Positions 52,753 through 64,000 of a stretch of DNA of 64,000 nt are shown one piece after another. Below the pieces are notes generated by a model. The model was not told the origin of the DNA. It did no database searches and saw nothing but the letters and a program-made list of their open reading frames with translations. Numbering within the stretch: position 1 is the stretch's first letter; each line of letters begins with the position of its first letter. The stretch is from Cyanophora paradoxa (Eukaryota; Glaucocystophyceae; Cyanophorales; Cyanophoraceae). The stretch is taken from positions 1 through 64,000 of the forward strand of contig QPMI01000194.1 in NCBI GenBank assembly GCA_004431415.1, written 5' to 3'. The position numbers and the translations under genes were made by a program.

Positions 52753-55700
52753 TCAAAACTGTGACGCTATGGTTCCAAGAGGACGAGATTGGACAAGAAA
52801 GACAACGTCATTAGAGAAAAGCCCTTCAACATCCTGTGGTCCTCCCAGCTGCTGCTCCAGAAAGATGCCAATGGCTGCAAGCTGCGAGCTCATCCGTGTT
52901 CGGAGTTGTGCATCTGAAGAGAACTTCACGCTGGAGTAGTCGATTCTTTGTCTCACGAGACCCGAACTCAGACCACTCCTAGACAAGAGTCGCTGACCAG
53001 GACTGGCACCTGCTGAGCTGAAGGAGAAGGTATCTGGCGATGAATTCTGCACAGATGGCTGTTGAGCAGTGACTTCAGAAGCCTGCCCTAGATTCGGCTT
53101 GAAAGCAAAGCTGAAGGTGGCAAACGACAGAATTCGACAGTCCCGTGTAACCTTGTTGCAGACCAGGCGGTACGGGGTGCCACGGACTCCAGAACACAGA
53201 GTCTCCCCAAGGCCAACGGCCAATTCAAGATATATTTCCTCCGTGCTGCCACTAATTGGATTCCTTGTCATCATAATAAAAGAGTAGTCCGCAGGCACAA
53301 CCATATCCTGTGCATGAAGAACACAAGCATCTGAGCGAACTGGCAAGACAATCGGGGAACAGCGCATACCATGATGAGAACGGACATGTATGCTGCCCGA
53401 TGATCGAGGCCTGTCTGCCTCCTGCTGATCGTCGCCCGCTTTGTCCACAAGGAGGCCCACACAGCTTGAATGGCTCTTGCCAGGGCTCCCTCATCAAATG
53501 GATCTACGCCAGCTATCGAGTCATACAGGCCCGCCCCAGACACCTTGAACAAAAAGATGTCAATAAATGGTAAGGATGGTAAAATACAGAAACAATTCAC
53601 CTTTTCCAAATCCTCAACATTGGCACTAGAGCGAACCATCACCAGTGGGCGCCCGGTGCTGCTCGAGGCATGCTGCACAAAGAACTCTTTAATGGATGAC
53701 GTGATTGTGGTAGGTACTGGCAAGCCACGGAGAAGCTCCTGCAGTCTTTGCGAGGGTTCTGCACAACGAAAAACTGGGAGTGCATCTGACTCGGCAACAA
53801 GCTGCTCGTATTCTGCAGCTGGCCCATCCTGGAGTGCCTTGTAGTACTAAAACGATGAAGTCAGTGCGGAATGAGATGGTACAGGATTGCCAGAAATACG
53901 GACAATGGAGAAAGGAACAACTACAGCACAAGGAGCCTTGAACTGGTAGCCAAGTGGGTCTTGAAACTGTTCTGCAAGTTGAGCCAGTTTCCTGGCACTG
54001 TCTGCCTTTGCGCCACCTGTTTCAGCCCGAACCTGTACAGTGCTGGTGGGGACAGGACACTGTACTGTAAGGGAGAGAGAACTCAATACCTCATTGAGAT
54101 GAAGAATGCAATTTGGCCCAAGGAGGTCCACAGGCGCAGCTTGTACTTTTGGAAGGCGCTCTGCTACAGTAGTGACACCAACCCCTCGTCCTGCAAGAGG
54201 AACAGCACCAATCCCGATCTCATTCCTCTTGTTGCCGCCAAATGGAGAACTCGCAACAGGGCCCCCTTCTGCTGGGAAGTGACCGCTACCAGAGCTGCAT
54301 GCATGAACAACAGCACCCAATGTTGCTCGAGAACCTGCAAGTAATCTCGGCCATCCACGAAGAGAAATAACCAAGGGGATGTGCATGGTCACCAAGACAG
54401 GAATCTTCACAGAAATGTTTCAACTTCACAGAGTCATCGCCTGCATTGGGCTTAACATGCAGAATCATGCCAAGAAAGAAGACCAGCCAGCAAGTGCACC
54501 TTTGACCTCAAGAATGACCTTGCTGCCCAGCAGTGGTCTGTGATCATTGTCCCCCCTTGCTTCGGCAGAGTCTTTGAGAACCTGAAAGCACATAAGTGAC
54601 TAAATACCCACTTGCACATGAGATGTGCCTGAAAAGTGTCTGGATCGTCACAGATCGCAAAGACTACGCCCTCCTGGCGTGCTCTGACACCCAGATGCGA
54701 AAGATGGGGGAGCTCGTGTCCCTGCACACAGGTTGAATCTAGAGTACAGAAAAACCAGAATCGAAATTACCAGAATGATGCCTGCTACAAATCTTGGTAT
54801 CTCTTCCTCGCCCTCTGCACGATCTACGAACGCAATCACCTTCTCCTGAGCATTGCTGCTTATTTCCATCTGTGCTGAAGAAGATGATAGCCCAGGCAAG
54901 TCATCAATGCGATCGGCCTTCACAAGCACACCGACCTGCGATAGGGAGCACGAATGAGATGCAATGCGGTGTACCAAATGTGCTGATGCACCGTGGAGCC
55001 CGACACAATCGCCTCAAAGGGCGACAGCTGAAGCCGGATGCGGATTTCCTTCAGCACGAGAGCAAGTAATTTCGACAGTTGAAATATGAGGTGTGATCTT
55101 ATGTTGCTCTCACAGAACACCCGAACTGCAACAGGATCCACCTGCACCAAGTGTCCCAAGCGATGGGCCCTACACAGAATCAAACAAGTGCACAAAACAA
55201 TGGACGTTAAACGTGCAGACCTCTCAGTGAAAAGGTTCAGAACACGTTGGGAGAAATCATCAGCAAGACGATACGCTCTGTCAACGGTCGCCTTCAAGCC
55301 AAGAAGCTCAGAGCGAACAGATGGGTCCAACGACCCAAAAGACTTGAACTCGTTGTAGAGGGCTTTGCACTCTTCAGCATCTACACCGCCAAGTCCCTGC
55401 AATAAAACCCAATCATTTATGCTCGAATTGCAGGTAGAACATTGCATAACGTTTTGCGGGCATGACATCGCATGACTCACCACATTGCGGACAGTGAGGC
55501 CAAGTGCAGCAATTGCTCGGGCCCATGAGTCCTTGTCAAGCCGCCGGTGACCATCAGCTCCCAGGCTGTTGATCAGCTCACTGAGAACAACGAAAGCGTA
55601 CTCCTCCATCTTCAAGGCGCCTGGGTCAGACCAAAACGAATAGAAAGGTCACATCAAACCCATGCACCCTGATGTCGGCGATTCGTATTCGCTGGAATGT

Positions 55701-57689
55701 GTCCCCCGTGATGTGTAGCCCCTCCTCACCATTGATGATAGCCGCAAGGTGCTCCCGGACGGATGTGAGCCGCATGAGAGTGATAAGCTTGTCTCCCTGA
55801 AACTGCATCTGTTGCAACTGCGCCCCTTGGCCAGCAAAGCTAAAACCGTGCTGCTTCGCATGGAGAAATGCTCTTATGAGCTCACAGCCCTTCGAGTCGG
55901 GCTCTCCACGTTGAACCATGCCGTTCAAGTGGTCCTCCAGGCCAGTTGCGTTGAAAAATTCTAGGAGCTCCTAAAATGAAGTCAGCAAATATGAGTTGAA
56001 AGCGAATCGAAAATAAAGCATTACCTGATGAAAAAGGCGGAACTGCGAGATGAAAATATCTGGATAGTTTGTACCAGGGGTAGTTATCCTGCGGAGAATG
56101 TCTGCACTTGTAACAAGATCCTCTGGACCAGCACATCTGCAAGAGCGGCTGTTTTTTAGAACTTGCCAAACACGGAGAAACAGGCCAGTATGCGCAACCT
56201 ATGGAGCTTGTTCTGTAGTGTGTGCTTTATCTCAAGTTTGAACTCCCGAGGAGTATCCTTGTGATGTGCAATGTCACGAATACGTGTGAGAGGAACAGGC
56301 TGAGTGTAGGCACTGGCATATGAAGGGAGAAGTGGATAGATCTTCCGCAGAATGTAAGATTCACTGGTCAAAACAAGAAGCACAAATCGATGCCGGCCGA
56401 AAAAGCAGGAAACGCAGAAAGGATATGAAAAGATTATCTGGTCCACTAATTTTCGACAGACAATCTTCAATTGCCCTCGAAGTGTTGGCATGATTATTTC
56501 TGCCGTAAAGAAGTGAAACGACGAGAAAATAAAACAGGAGAGAAGCAACTTACGGTCGGTGATGGCCTCCGCCTTCGAAACACGGAACTTCGCCAGTGTT
56601 CACGAAATACAAGTAAATAGCCAGGTTAGCTAGATTGCCAGTGGATGGCACGAAAGAGGGGTCGGCAAAAAGCTGCAAAACGCATCAGGTGAGCGGTAGG
56701 GTTTTGCTATGCAAGTCAAGAAAGCCAGATTGGCTACCTCTCGAATGAAGTCGAGTTTCTGGCGCCAGCTCGGACGCTTATTATTTTCTTCTTTGATGCG
56801 CAAAACGAACTCGTCGGTCTCAATAAAGCCTGTGATTGCTTAGCTTAGTGTGACACACAGGCAAAAAGTGTGGACGAAAGTGCAACACAGGACGGACCAG
56901 GGTCATTTGCTGGGTTTGGTGGGGTCGCATGGGGCCCCTTCCGACTTGCGTAAGAATGCCCCGAGGGGGATCGAGACACAGCCGGAGCGCGTTCTGCACT
57001 GCCGCCCCTTACGGGAGTATCTGCAATGCTCGAAGACGGCACCCGCGGGGCAGCTGGCAGTGGACTGAATCGAGAGGGCGGTAGACGAGTCTGGTCCGAA
57101 AGCGCTCCGGCAGGGCTTTGAGCGCTACCGGTCACTCTGCTTGACACTCTAGGTGCAGATTCTGGCGCAGAGGAGTCTCTTCCAGGTGCGGGAACCTCGG
57201 GCAGCGCCGCGCTGCAGGGCTCAGCGGCTTCCGCCCCAAGAACAGTCACCGTCGGCGCTGCATACGCGAGCCAGGGACAATCACTGGCCGCATATTCATA
57301 ATAAGGGCATGAAAGGAGCTACTGCGCACGGCGATTGGCTCCAAACGATCCGTCGTCAACCTCAATCCTCGCGCCGGCTGGGGAGAAGCTGCGATTACCC
57401 TGGAAGCCCTCCCACCTGACCAGACGACGATCCCGGAGGATGACGTATTTGTACTCGATCGGAGAACCGCTTCGTAGCTGCAGGGCGACGCTCCAAACCG
57501 GGTAGCTAGCGGCGCGGTCAGGAGCGCCGACAGCCAATGATCCAGGTGCACGTACGTGGCACGGTTCGTACTAAGAATGACCGCCTGACTTGGGTCCCAA
57601 GAGAGAACGCCCGGGGCGTTCCCAACCAGGCCGACTGCCTCGCCGAAAACGGTGGTCGCCCTCAAGCAGAAGCGCACAAGCACTTCCAT
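52753..57689 (-). CDS. PWD: Phosphoglucan water dikinase with CBM20 (PWD/GWD3)
   Basis: Phosphorylates pre-phosphorylated alpha-glucan with the beta-phosphate of ATP, opening storage starch to degradation. It starts at 57689 (MEVLVRFCLRATTVFGEAVG). The CBM20 continues LVGNAPGVLSWDPSQAVIL and EYKYVILRDRRLVRWEGFQ, GNRSF. After a low-complexity linker come TDEFVLRIKEENNKRPSWRQ, LFADPSFVPSTGNLANLAIY and GEVPCFEGGGHHRP. The phosphohistidine block is LPHLSHLGVRARQEGVVFA near 54655-54725, PWD-like rather than GWD1-like. The PPDK-type ATP-binding domain has RPLVMVRSSANVEDLEKV, SGAGLYDSIAGVDPFDEGAL, DMVVPADYSFIMMTRNPISG, GLGETLCSGVRGTPYRLVCN and GGPQDVEGLFSNDVVFLVQS, with RPLG before the stop. About fifteen exons; all key blocks are intact. 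Confidence 0.93.
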
Positions 57690-58600
57690 CTACCATCAAG
57701 TGGCGATCCCCATCTCCGCGCGCGCGAACGATCGAGAGAGAGAGAGAGAGAGAGAGAGTGGGAGCAAGTAAAAGGCACTTTTAGGAGTCGAACAGGAGTC
57801 CAGACGGCACCGGCGACGGGCATATAATTAATGCGAGAAATACCCCCACATGTATACGGTCCACCAGCTAGAGCCTAGCTGAAATATATTAATGTACAGC
57901 GCTAGCTCGCGAGTGATATGCATATGTGAGCTCAAATATACGTATACGTATACGCGTACACATGCATATAAATATATATATGCAATTCTAATAACAAGTT
58001 ACAGCTTAACTTGTACATGTTAGCGCTAGCACGCGTACGCGTGTTCGAATTTAGATCTGTATCATAATACTGCAGTGAATACGTATACGTAGAACTTCGG
58101 AAGCACGAAGTAGATCCCGGCGCCGGCCCATGCATACCCCTAGGCCTCAGCCATATGGTACCCAGTTACACATAGCTGCATAGTTCGCGTGCGATGAAGA
58201 CATGAAGCTCTCTCACCACTAGAGATGAAGTCTAGAACCGCCAGACGTGAAGTCTGCGTACGTATACAGCTGAAAATGGAACAGCCACCCTCTCACCTTG
58301 AATAGTCAGAGCCTCAAAACCCCAAGGCCACTCCTGTTTCCCAACATTACCACGGGCGAGATCCTTCATACCGCCATATGGGAGAAGCCCGCAGCATAAC
58401 AGCATGTCTGCACATCTTGGAGGGGTGCAAGAAGTACAGCCAGGAGAAAGGAAGCCAGCGAAAAAGGACTCTGTGTGACGAGCCTGTGCACTCCTTCAAA
58501 AATTGAAGACAAACAATCAATTGGAGAAAGTTTGTTTGCAGCAATCGATTCTCTTGAGGCACGACAGTGAGTACTAGCGGCCTGCTGAAGGAGTTGAAAG
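57690..58600. other. Upstream region of PWD, repeats
   Basis: A (GA)n tract at 57734-57758 lies about 45 bp upstream of the PWD start. Beyond it are palindromic blocks (cgtatacgtatacgcgtac, acgcgtacgcgt) and gaagtct words at 58200-58260. No gene supported. Confidence 0.5.
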
Positions 58601-60609
58601 CTAGAACTTGTAGTCGCTGTCCTTGTCCTTCTTTTTGCTCTTCTTGCTCTTGTCCTCGCTCTCCTTCTTTCGTTTCTTCTTTGCTTGCTCGTCGAACACG
58701 TCACCCAGATCCTCCCGAGCTTTCGCCTCCCTTTCTTCGCGAAGCTTCTCTTCATACTTCGCAGACAGAGCTGCATCGTCCAGATTCTCCATATCCGAAG
58801 GATTCAGAGTGATCTCCACTTTGTCCGTCTTCTGACTCTTCATGAGATCCACCTGTGCGCGAAGAACCAATGTCATTCATTAAAAATACGGCGTGCTCCT
58901 CAAAGAGTCGCACCCTCTTTGACGGGTCCACCTTCTGCGCAGCACCAGAGACGGCATAGCCTGCCACACCAGTTAGCAACGGTCAGGCGCTAACGTAAAC
59001 CATGTGACATTCACGCCATACCGTGCTGTGTGCCGAGCAGACCGCCTTGGATGGCAGTCTTCTGCTCCTCCAGAACACGGAAAAGGGGCCGTGCCTCCTG
59101 CGAGGGGAGAACGCTAAGATCGAAGGGGAAAAAAAGCAGCAGAGCAGGATGCACCTCCTCTGGCTTTTGCTGCTTACGGAGATTGATGACTTCTGGAGTC
59201 TCCAGTCCTGATGGAACACTAGAGATTCCAGCAGCCACTTCCTCCTCTGTGACATGCTTCTCCTCTACTTGTTCAGGTGCCTCTGGTGCTTCCTGCCGTG
59301 AAAAGGGCGTGAAAAGGGAGTCGATTCCTCAGTATGGAATTCAGCTGCCAGTCTCATAATAGTTAGTAACCACGTTGCAGGCAGAACACACCTCGGCTGC
59401 CTGCTCAGGCTCCTCAGGCTCCTCTTCTTCTTCTTCGATGTCTCCCCAGTGCGTACGGTCGACTGGCTCGGAAACCGGTTCAAGTTGGGCCATCGTGCCG
59501 AACACGTCTCCATACAGGGGTCGCCCGTACTCGTCAACAGGCGGCTTGCCCCAGCCGCCGGGATGGAAGCCGAACTGACAGCCTGGAGGGATCGGCGCAT
59601 TGAGGCCCGCAATCTTGAGAGTAGGATACGATGGTGGAGGGCCGTATCGCTGCATGTTGATGAGCCAGGGAGGCGGGGCCGCTTCGTTGGTCATGCCCAA
59701 AGCTCGACGAAGGTCTTCGCTGAGCTGGCCAGGCCGCTTCTCTTTGAGCCGCACCTCAAACTCCTTGCCTTCGTAGTACAGATCGCCATGGATGGTCATC
59801 TTTGGCTTGGTCTGGAACTTGAAGAACGCGTCGTGAAGAACCTGGTAGTCGATATCCATCTTGCCCATCTTCGGCTGCATCTTCTCGCGCTGCTTCTGCT
59901 TGAGTTTCTTAGCGTCCTCGCGCTCCTGGTACGTAGCGCGGATTTTGGCGATGCCTGTTGCCTCGATGAAATCGGGGAGTTTGAACGCCGGCTTCTCGAT
60001 GCCGCGCTTGCCCTGCAGGTACTTCCGCTTCTGGTTCCAGTGCTTGGGCACGGGAACTGTGTTCCGGTAGGACTTGAGATAGACAAGTAGCCGAGGGTCC
60101 GCCGACGTCACATCCCAAGCCTCCACGACATCAGGACGCTTAACGAGCTGTTTGAGCTCTGCTATACTGAGTCGCTTGAGCTTCTTGCGCTGTTTCTTCG
60201 ACATACTCTTCTCGTTCGCGTTGCCATCCGCTCCACCGGAGTCGCCAGACGGACCCGCGCCGTCGCCGGCGCCAGCACTATCTGCACCCGCGTCCGTGCC
60301 CTCGCCTGCAAGCGCCTCTGCCTTCGTGAAGCGGTCGAAGATCTTGCGGAATTCTTCGTGTGCGGGGTCATCCTCCTGGAGGTCGTTCGCAGTCACGTAC
60401 TCTATCTCGATCTCGTCTGCTGCGTCCTCGGCTTCGGACGCAGTGCTGGCGGCACCGACACCGCCGCTTGGGCCACCACGCTGCTTCTTCCGGCGCTTGC
60501 GCTTCTTCTTCTTCGAAGGATCCGCCGCGTGCAGCTCCGGTGCCTCCTCGGTGTCCTCAGAGCTCGCTAGAATCGCGTCGAGCTCGTCCATCGGCCTGCC
60601 CCGGCCCAT
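58601..60609 (-). CDS. SF3B2: Splicing factor 3B subunit 2 (SF3B2/SAP145)
   Basis: U2 snRNP component near the branch site. Exon 1 starts at 60609 (MGRGRPMDELDAILASSEDT; an in-frame Met lies upstream at 60654) and runs to about 59390. It holds a basic stretch (KKKKRKRRKKQRGG), KKQRKKLKRLSIAELKQLVK, RPDVVEAWDVTSADPRLLVY, KSYRNTVPVPKHWNQKRKYL, KLPDFIEATGIAKIRATYQE, YEGKEFEVRLKEKRPGQLSE and the PSP motif region PPPWLINMQRYGPPPSYPTL, GLNAPIPPGCQFGFHPGGWG, DEYGRPLYGDVFG. Later exons have LETPEVINLRKQ, GLLGTQH, YAVSG, VEITLNPSDMENLDDAALSA and a Lys-rich tail ending KKDKDSDYKF-stop at 58601. Length and order match SF3B2. Confidence 0.95.
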
Positions 60610-62033
60610 TTTCTTACGCGCGGGACACAATGCAAGTGGGGCATTCGCACCCAATGGATTCGCGGAAGCTCGTGCGCGTGCGCCAGAACCAGAATTCCGG
60701 TGCAGATAAACAAGAGGTACGAGTGCAGAAGCCGAAGGCCGCCGTCAGAAGGCCGCCCTGAAGGCTGCTCCGGGGGGTACGCCTCCTTACTGGCTTGAGC
60801 GCTAGCTTGAGACTGAGATCTTAGTTAGAGCCTGCAGATAACGCTAGCTATAGCTAGCGCTGGTAGAATTCGAAGTGTCGAATCCACTAGTACTCGTATA
60901 CGTATATACGTAGTACTACGTATACGGTACGTAGTACGGAAATCAGCGCGCAGGGCCGTTTCTCGCTGTCCGACGGTACCGGTCGCCAAAATGTGCGCAT
61001 ATGGCGGCCTTGCGCGCACTGCGCGCTGCAAGGCCTTACGTAGCGCTTACGAATTAACTTACGTAGCACGAAGTTATGGAAAAGGTAATTTCGTAATGGA
61101 GCCTCGGAGTGTAAGCAATTTTGCTTACGCGCGGAACCCTAATTTGAAGATTAAGGTACCGGTTCCGCGCGTAATATAAGCTACAGCCTTAAGCTCCGCG
61201 TTGCGATTGTGATACCGTCACGGCGTAGCCCCGGGCCGGGGGGCCTGCGTCCGACTCGTCCAACGCCATGATGGTCCGAGCAGGCTGCGGCGCTCAGGGA
61301 GCTCCGGGGCTACGTATACGTATATACGCGGTTTTCCTCAGCGCGATTTCCCTCGCGTAAGCTACACGAAAGCTACTAGGCTACACGCAATTGCAAGCTC
61401 CGAGCTCGAGGCTAGTCCGATCCAAGCTTCCGATTTTGCCTCTTTTTCAATATCTGCTACGTGTCCTTAATTTCTCGCTACTAGGCTACGTATACGTAGT
61501 GCCACGACAGCAAGAAACGGCCCAGCTGCAGTGACCTCAAGCTTCGACGTTGGACATCGACTTCAGCTATACTTCAGCCGCTAGCGCCGAGATTAAGAAA
61601 TATGACTCAGTGATAAACTTGAACAGCTTGGGAGTTTTGAGCAGCGCTTGCGCTGCTGTTTACAAAGTTAAAATTTACCGTTGAATATACTAGTGAGTTC
61701 GAGTGCTGTTGTTGACGGCGAGCTCACTCGAGTTGCATGCATTTGCACAACGTTAGCGATGGCGTTAGTTATGCCACTAGGTCCTGCAGCTGGCCAGCTC
61801 ACGGGTCATCTTTCCCTGCATCCGGCTTAAGTTGCAGCGAGGTTAGTCTATCGCCTTCCAATTTCGACGCTGCCAGCTCGAAGACCTTTGTTCGGAATTC
61901 TGAGTATTGTGCACTTCTGAGACGAGGAAAAGGAGGTGATATGAAATGGTTTGGTGAAACAGGATGTACACAAGAAATTTTGTCCTTGAAATGAAACGCC
62001 TAGAGGTTTCCGGAGCTGGAATGGGTATGGCTT
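60610..62033. other. Gene-free region with a chain of hairpins
   Basis: Successive inverted repeats: cgtatacgta...tacgtatacg at about 60898-60929, ggccttgcgcgc / gcgcgctgcaaggcc at 61006-61035, gtaagcaattttgcttac at 61111-61128, and gcgcggaacc / ggttccgcgc at 61129-61170. No coding feature is supported. An open frame at 61737-61994 has no recognised family. Confidence 0.55.
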
Positions 62034-62877
62034 TTAGATATTGGACCTCCACTTCTCATATTCGCCATCGCGCAACGCCTTCCGGTACAGGACAGCAGTC
62101 ACAATGTTGATGATCTGCCCGGTGTTCGAACGCAGAAGAGGCGCAGCTCAGTAGGGGACGAGAAGAGGAATACCTGCAAGAGCACGAGGAAGAGGCCGAA
62201 GCCACCGAGCAGCTTGAGGTTCTCCGATGCGAGGGCCTTCGCATAGCCCGGCGTGAGGCCAGGCCACACTTTGGCGAAGTCCTCGGGGCTCTTGTCGTAG
62301 AGCCACTGAATGTCCTCCTCAATCTTCGACCGCAGCGCGAAGCACGCAATCGCTGTGGCGAATTCGAAGATGGTGATGATTCCGACGGAGATGGCGAACT
62401 TCTCGTTAGTCAAGGCGGCACAGGCGGCACCAGGGCAATGGCGCGCGCGGACTGCAAGGTTCAAAAGGATACACAGCAGAGAACACCGCGATTCTTTGCG
62501 ACAGCGGCCCAGAAACCTGCCGCGCGCGACGTCTGAAATCGTACGAGGAGCGCGGAAAGTTCCGCAGCGGCGCACCGAGGCACGAGAAGAGAAGAATGAA
62601 AACGCCGATAGCCACGAGCGCGTGCGGAGTCCACGCGCCGCCGTAGCCCTTTGCCAGCGCCGCGCCAGCGAGGCCAAGAATGAGCAGACCGCCGACCTGT
62701 GGAGCGAGCATTGGCGCTGCCCCAAGCAAGGAGATGGCCCGCGAGGAAATGCGCGGCATTTGGCAGCGGAAGCGGCACGCCCACCATGGTCAAGAAGGTC
62801 AGAATTTTCAAAATGCTGCCCGAGGGAGAGCATAGCGCTCTCGCTTCCACGAGCTGGCCCCGAACGAGGTTGCGCAT
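62034..62877 (-). CDS. Small four-TM membrane protein, tetraspanin-like
   Basis: Exon 1 contains GSILKILTFLTMVG (start uncertain, near 62877). A GT-AG intron joins to VGGLLILGLAGAALAKGYGG, WTPHALVAIGVFILLFSCLG, giving two hydrophobic segments. A middle exon encodes SLLCILLNLAVRA and TNEKFAISVGIITIFEFATA, then a loop with KIEEDIQWLYDKSPEDFAKV, ENLKLLGGFGLFLVLLQ. The last exon (IINIVTAVLYRKALRDGEYE, KWRSNI-stop at 62034) follows a clear acceptor. About 200 aa with four membrane spans and a loop between TM3 and TM4, as in tetraspanins, but without a CCG motif or clear loop disulfides. It shares the (V/A)GVF/IF-LLF style of TM2 with the gene at 421-1361; whether they are homologous is open. Confidence 0.65.
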
Positions 62878-64000
62878 TTTTCGCAGGAGGAAACCCGGGC
62901 CTGGCGCTTCGTCTGCTGCTGCCCTCGAGAATTTTGTATACCCCTCAGAGGGGGAGGTGACCCGGAGGTCCCCGGAGGTGACTGGGGAGTTCCGGGAGGA
63001 ACCCGCGGCGGGGGAGGATCCACACTGCGCCTCAGCTCGGCGTTAATCGGCTCGCTCGAATCGACGCGCCTGTGCAGCTCCCGCGCAAGTGTCTAAGGCT
63101 CGGTCGGCGCGGCAGCTCGATCTCGGCGGTAGCTGTTTCGACTCCAGTGGGCACTCTGATCGTGCTTTGTTGGCGGCTCTGATGCGCGATCGCAAGACAC
63201 TCCATGCACGGACCACTTGCGCTAGCGCTTCGCATCGGTACCTGCGCGCTGAGAGCCTCAGAGCTGCTTGGCGCGTACTGGCACTGGCGCGGCGGAAGTT
63301 TCGAAATCCCTTCAAGACTCGAAGGTCGCCCGCCACGAGTAGACCAGTTGACGCTGATCTGACCTATCTGAGCGAGCGTCACTGAGTTCGTGGCTGCCAA
63401 GATGTTCTCTATCGTGCAAGGGCTGAAATCATCGCGCAGTGTCAGCTCAGAGGGAGTGCACCGTAGCACGTGAGCACTCGAATTGCCAATTGCATCTGCC
63501 GGCTAGCGCTCATCGTCTGTGTCGCGATCGCTCTTTCTCCCGCCCAGGTTCCCCAGCCCAGGATGTACTAATTTAAAGCCTGTCGTGCGCTCGAAGGTGC
63601 GCTCTTCGAGCGCTCAGCCTTGACGGGCACCCGCAAACGTATCCGAGACTCGGTTCCGAGTGCGGCAGATGCTCAGCGGCTCCTCAGCGGCTCGAACGCA
63701 CGCGTCGGATCTGGTCCAGCCGGCGCAAGATCACCGACGCGTGCGAGCGGGACTGTTGCATCTCCCAGCGGGACTGTTGCATCTCCCGGGTATCTAAACG
63801 GCGCCCACGCCCGCCCCGCACAGGTGCTAGACCTAGGGAATGCCCACGCAACCTGTGAATCCTGTCAGAGCCATGAGTAGCCTGCAACAGCCCCATGCAT
63901 AGCCCATAACGACCCCTTCTCGCAGGCCAGAACGCCGATTGCCCGCTGGAGTACAGTGGATGGAGAGCAGCACTACAAACTCAAGAGACCCACGACACCA
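62878..64000. other. Right edge, unresolved
   Basis: At 63600-63870 a plus-strand frame (KRIRDSVPSAADAQRLLSGS, two copies of a 20-bp word reading GTVASPS/G) may splice via gtgctagac to ARTPIARWSTVDGEQHYKLK running off the window end. No ATG is found for it, so it may be the start of a gene continuing to the right. A minus-strand frame at 63032-63469 has no recognised family. Confidence 0.3.

Noticed and set aside
1-64000. CRISPR array, prokaryotic operons or integrase-type mobile islands
   Set aside because: No evenly spaced repeat-spacer array and no prokaryotic gene organisation; gene content and introns are eukaryotic throughout.

Overview
This is nuclear DNA from a eukaryote. The genes are split by many short GT-AG introns. 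Those I could resolve exactly are mostly 49-65 nt long (seven-exon tetraspanin-like gene at 421-1361, Fanzor fragment at 2043-2679, SWEET gene). There are no operons, ribosome-binding sites or prokaryotic gene arrays. The gene content points to an alga or a close relative within or near the Archaeplastida: phosphoglucan water dikinase with a CBM20 starch-binding domain, ATP-citrate lyase encoded as separate A and B subunits, a SWEET sugar transporter, and plant-type telomere words (TTTAGGG) in one intron. Clade and species cannot be fixed from the sequence alone; a glaucophyte, green or other lineage with cytosolic acetyl-CoA and storage-glucan metabolism would fit.

Layout, left to right: tetraspanin-like gene (-); truncated Fanzor, a eukaryotic TnpB-like nuclease (+); SWEET transporter (+); Sec24 (-); ATP-citrate lyase A (-); class II histone deacetylase / acetylpolyamine amidohydrolase (+); CHID1-type GH18-like protein (-); COX6B (-); coiled-coil protein (+); proteasome subunit RPN10 (+); a repeat-rich island holding a TIR-bounded element with nested hairpins (22.49-23.24 kb); VDAC (-); TM9SF/EMP70 (+); Misato/DML1 (+); G3BP-like NTF2-RRM-RGG protein (-); short coiled-coil gene (+); bystin (-); syntaxin-6-like Qc-SNARE (-); KDEL receptor (+); Qa-SNARE (+); ATP-citrate lyase B (+); Derlin (+); a 3 kb gene-free region with a ~151-bp tandem satellite (48.4-49.1 kb); eEF1B-gamma (+); phosphoglucan water dikinase (-); SF3B2 (-); a second small four-TM protein (-); and an unresolved right edge.

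Functionally most genes are single-copy housekeeping genes. Six act in the secretory pathway: Sec24 (COPII coat), TM9SF, two SNAREs, the KDEL receptor and Derlin. ACLA and ACLB together form the enzyme that makes cytosolic acetyl-CoA from citrate, and PWD marks storage glucan for breakdown. COX6B and VDAC are mitochondrial. RPN10 and Derlin act in protein degradation. Intergenic DNA is very rich in self-complementary words (gctagc, cgtatacg, tgatcatga) and holds at least five short dispersed repeat families. Several divergent gene pairs share promoter gaps of only 100-200 bp.

The most interesting items are the intron-bearing Fanzor remnant directly upstream of a 5'-incomplete SWEET gene, the ~750-bp TIR element packed with hairpins, the ~151-bp GC-rich satellite, and a repeat found just downstream of two unrelated genes. 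Exon structures come from reading frames and splice signals by eye; family assignments are from recognised motifs, not from searches.
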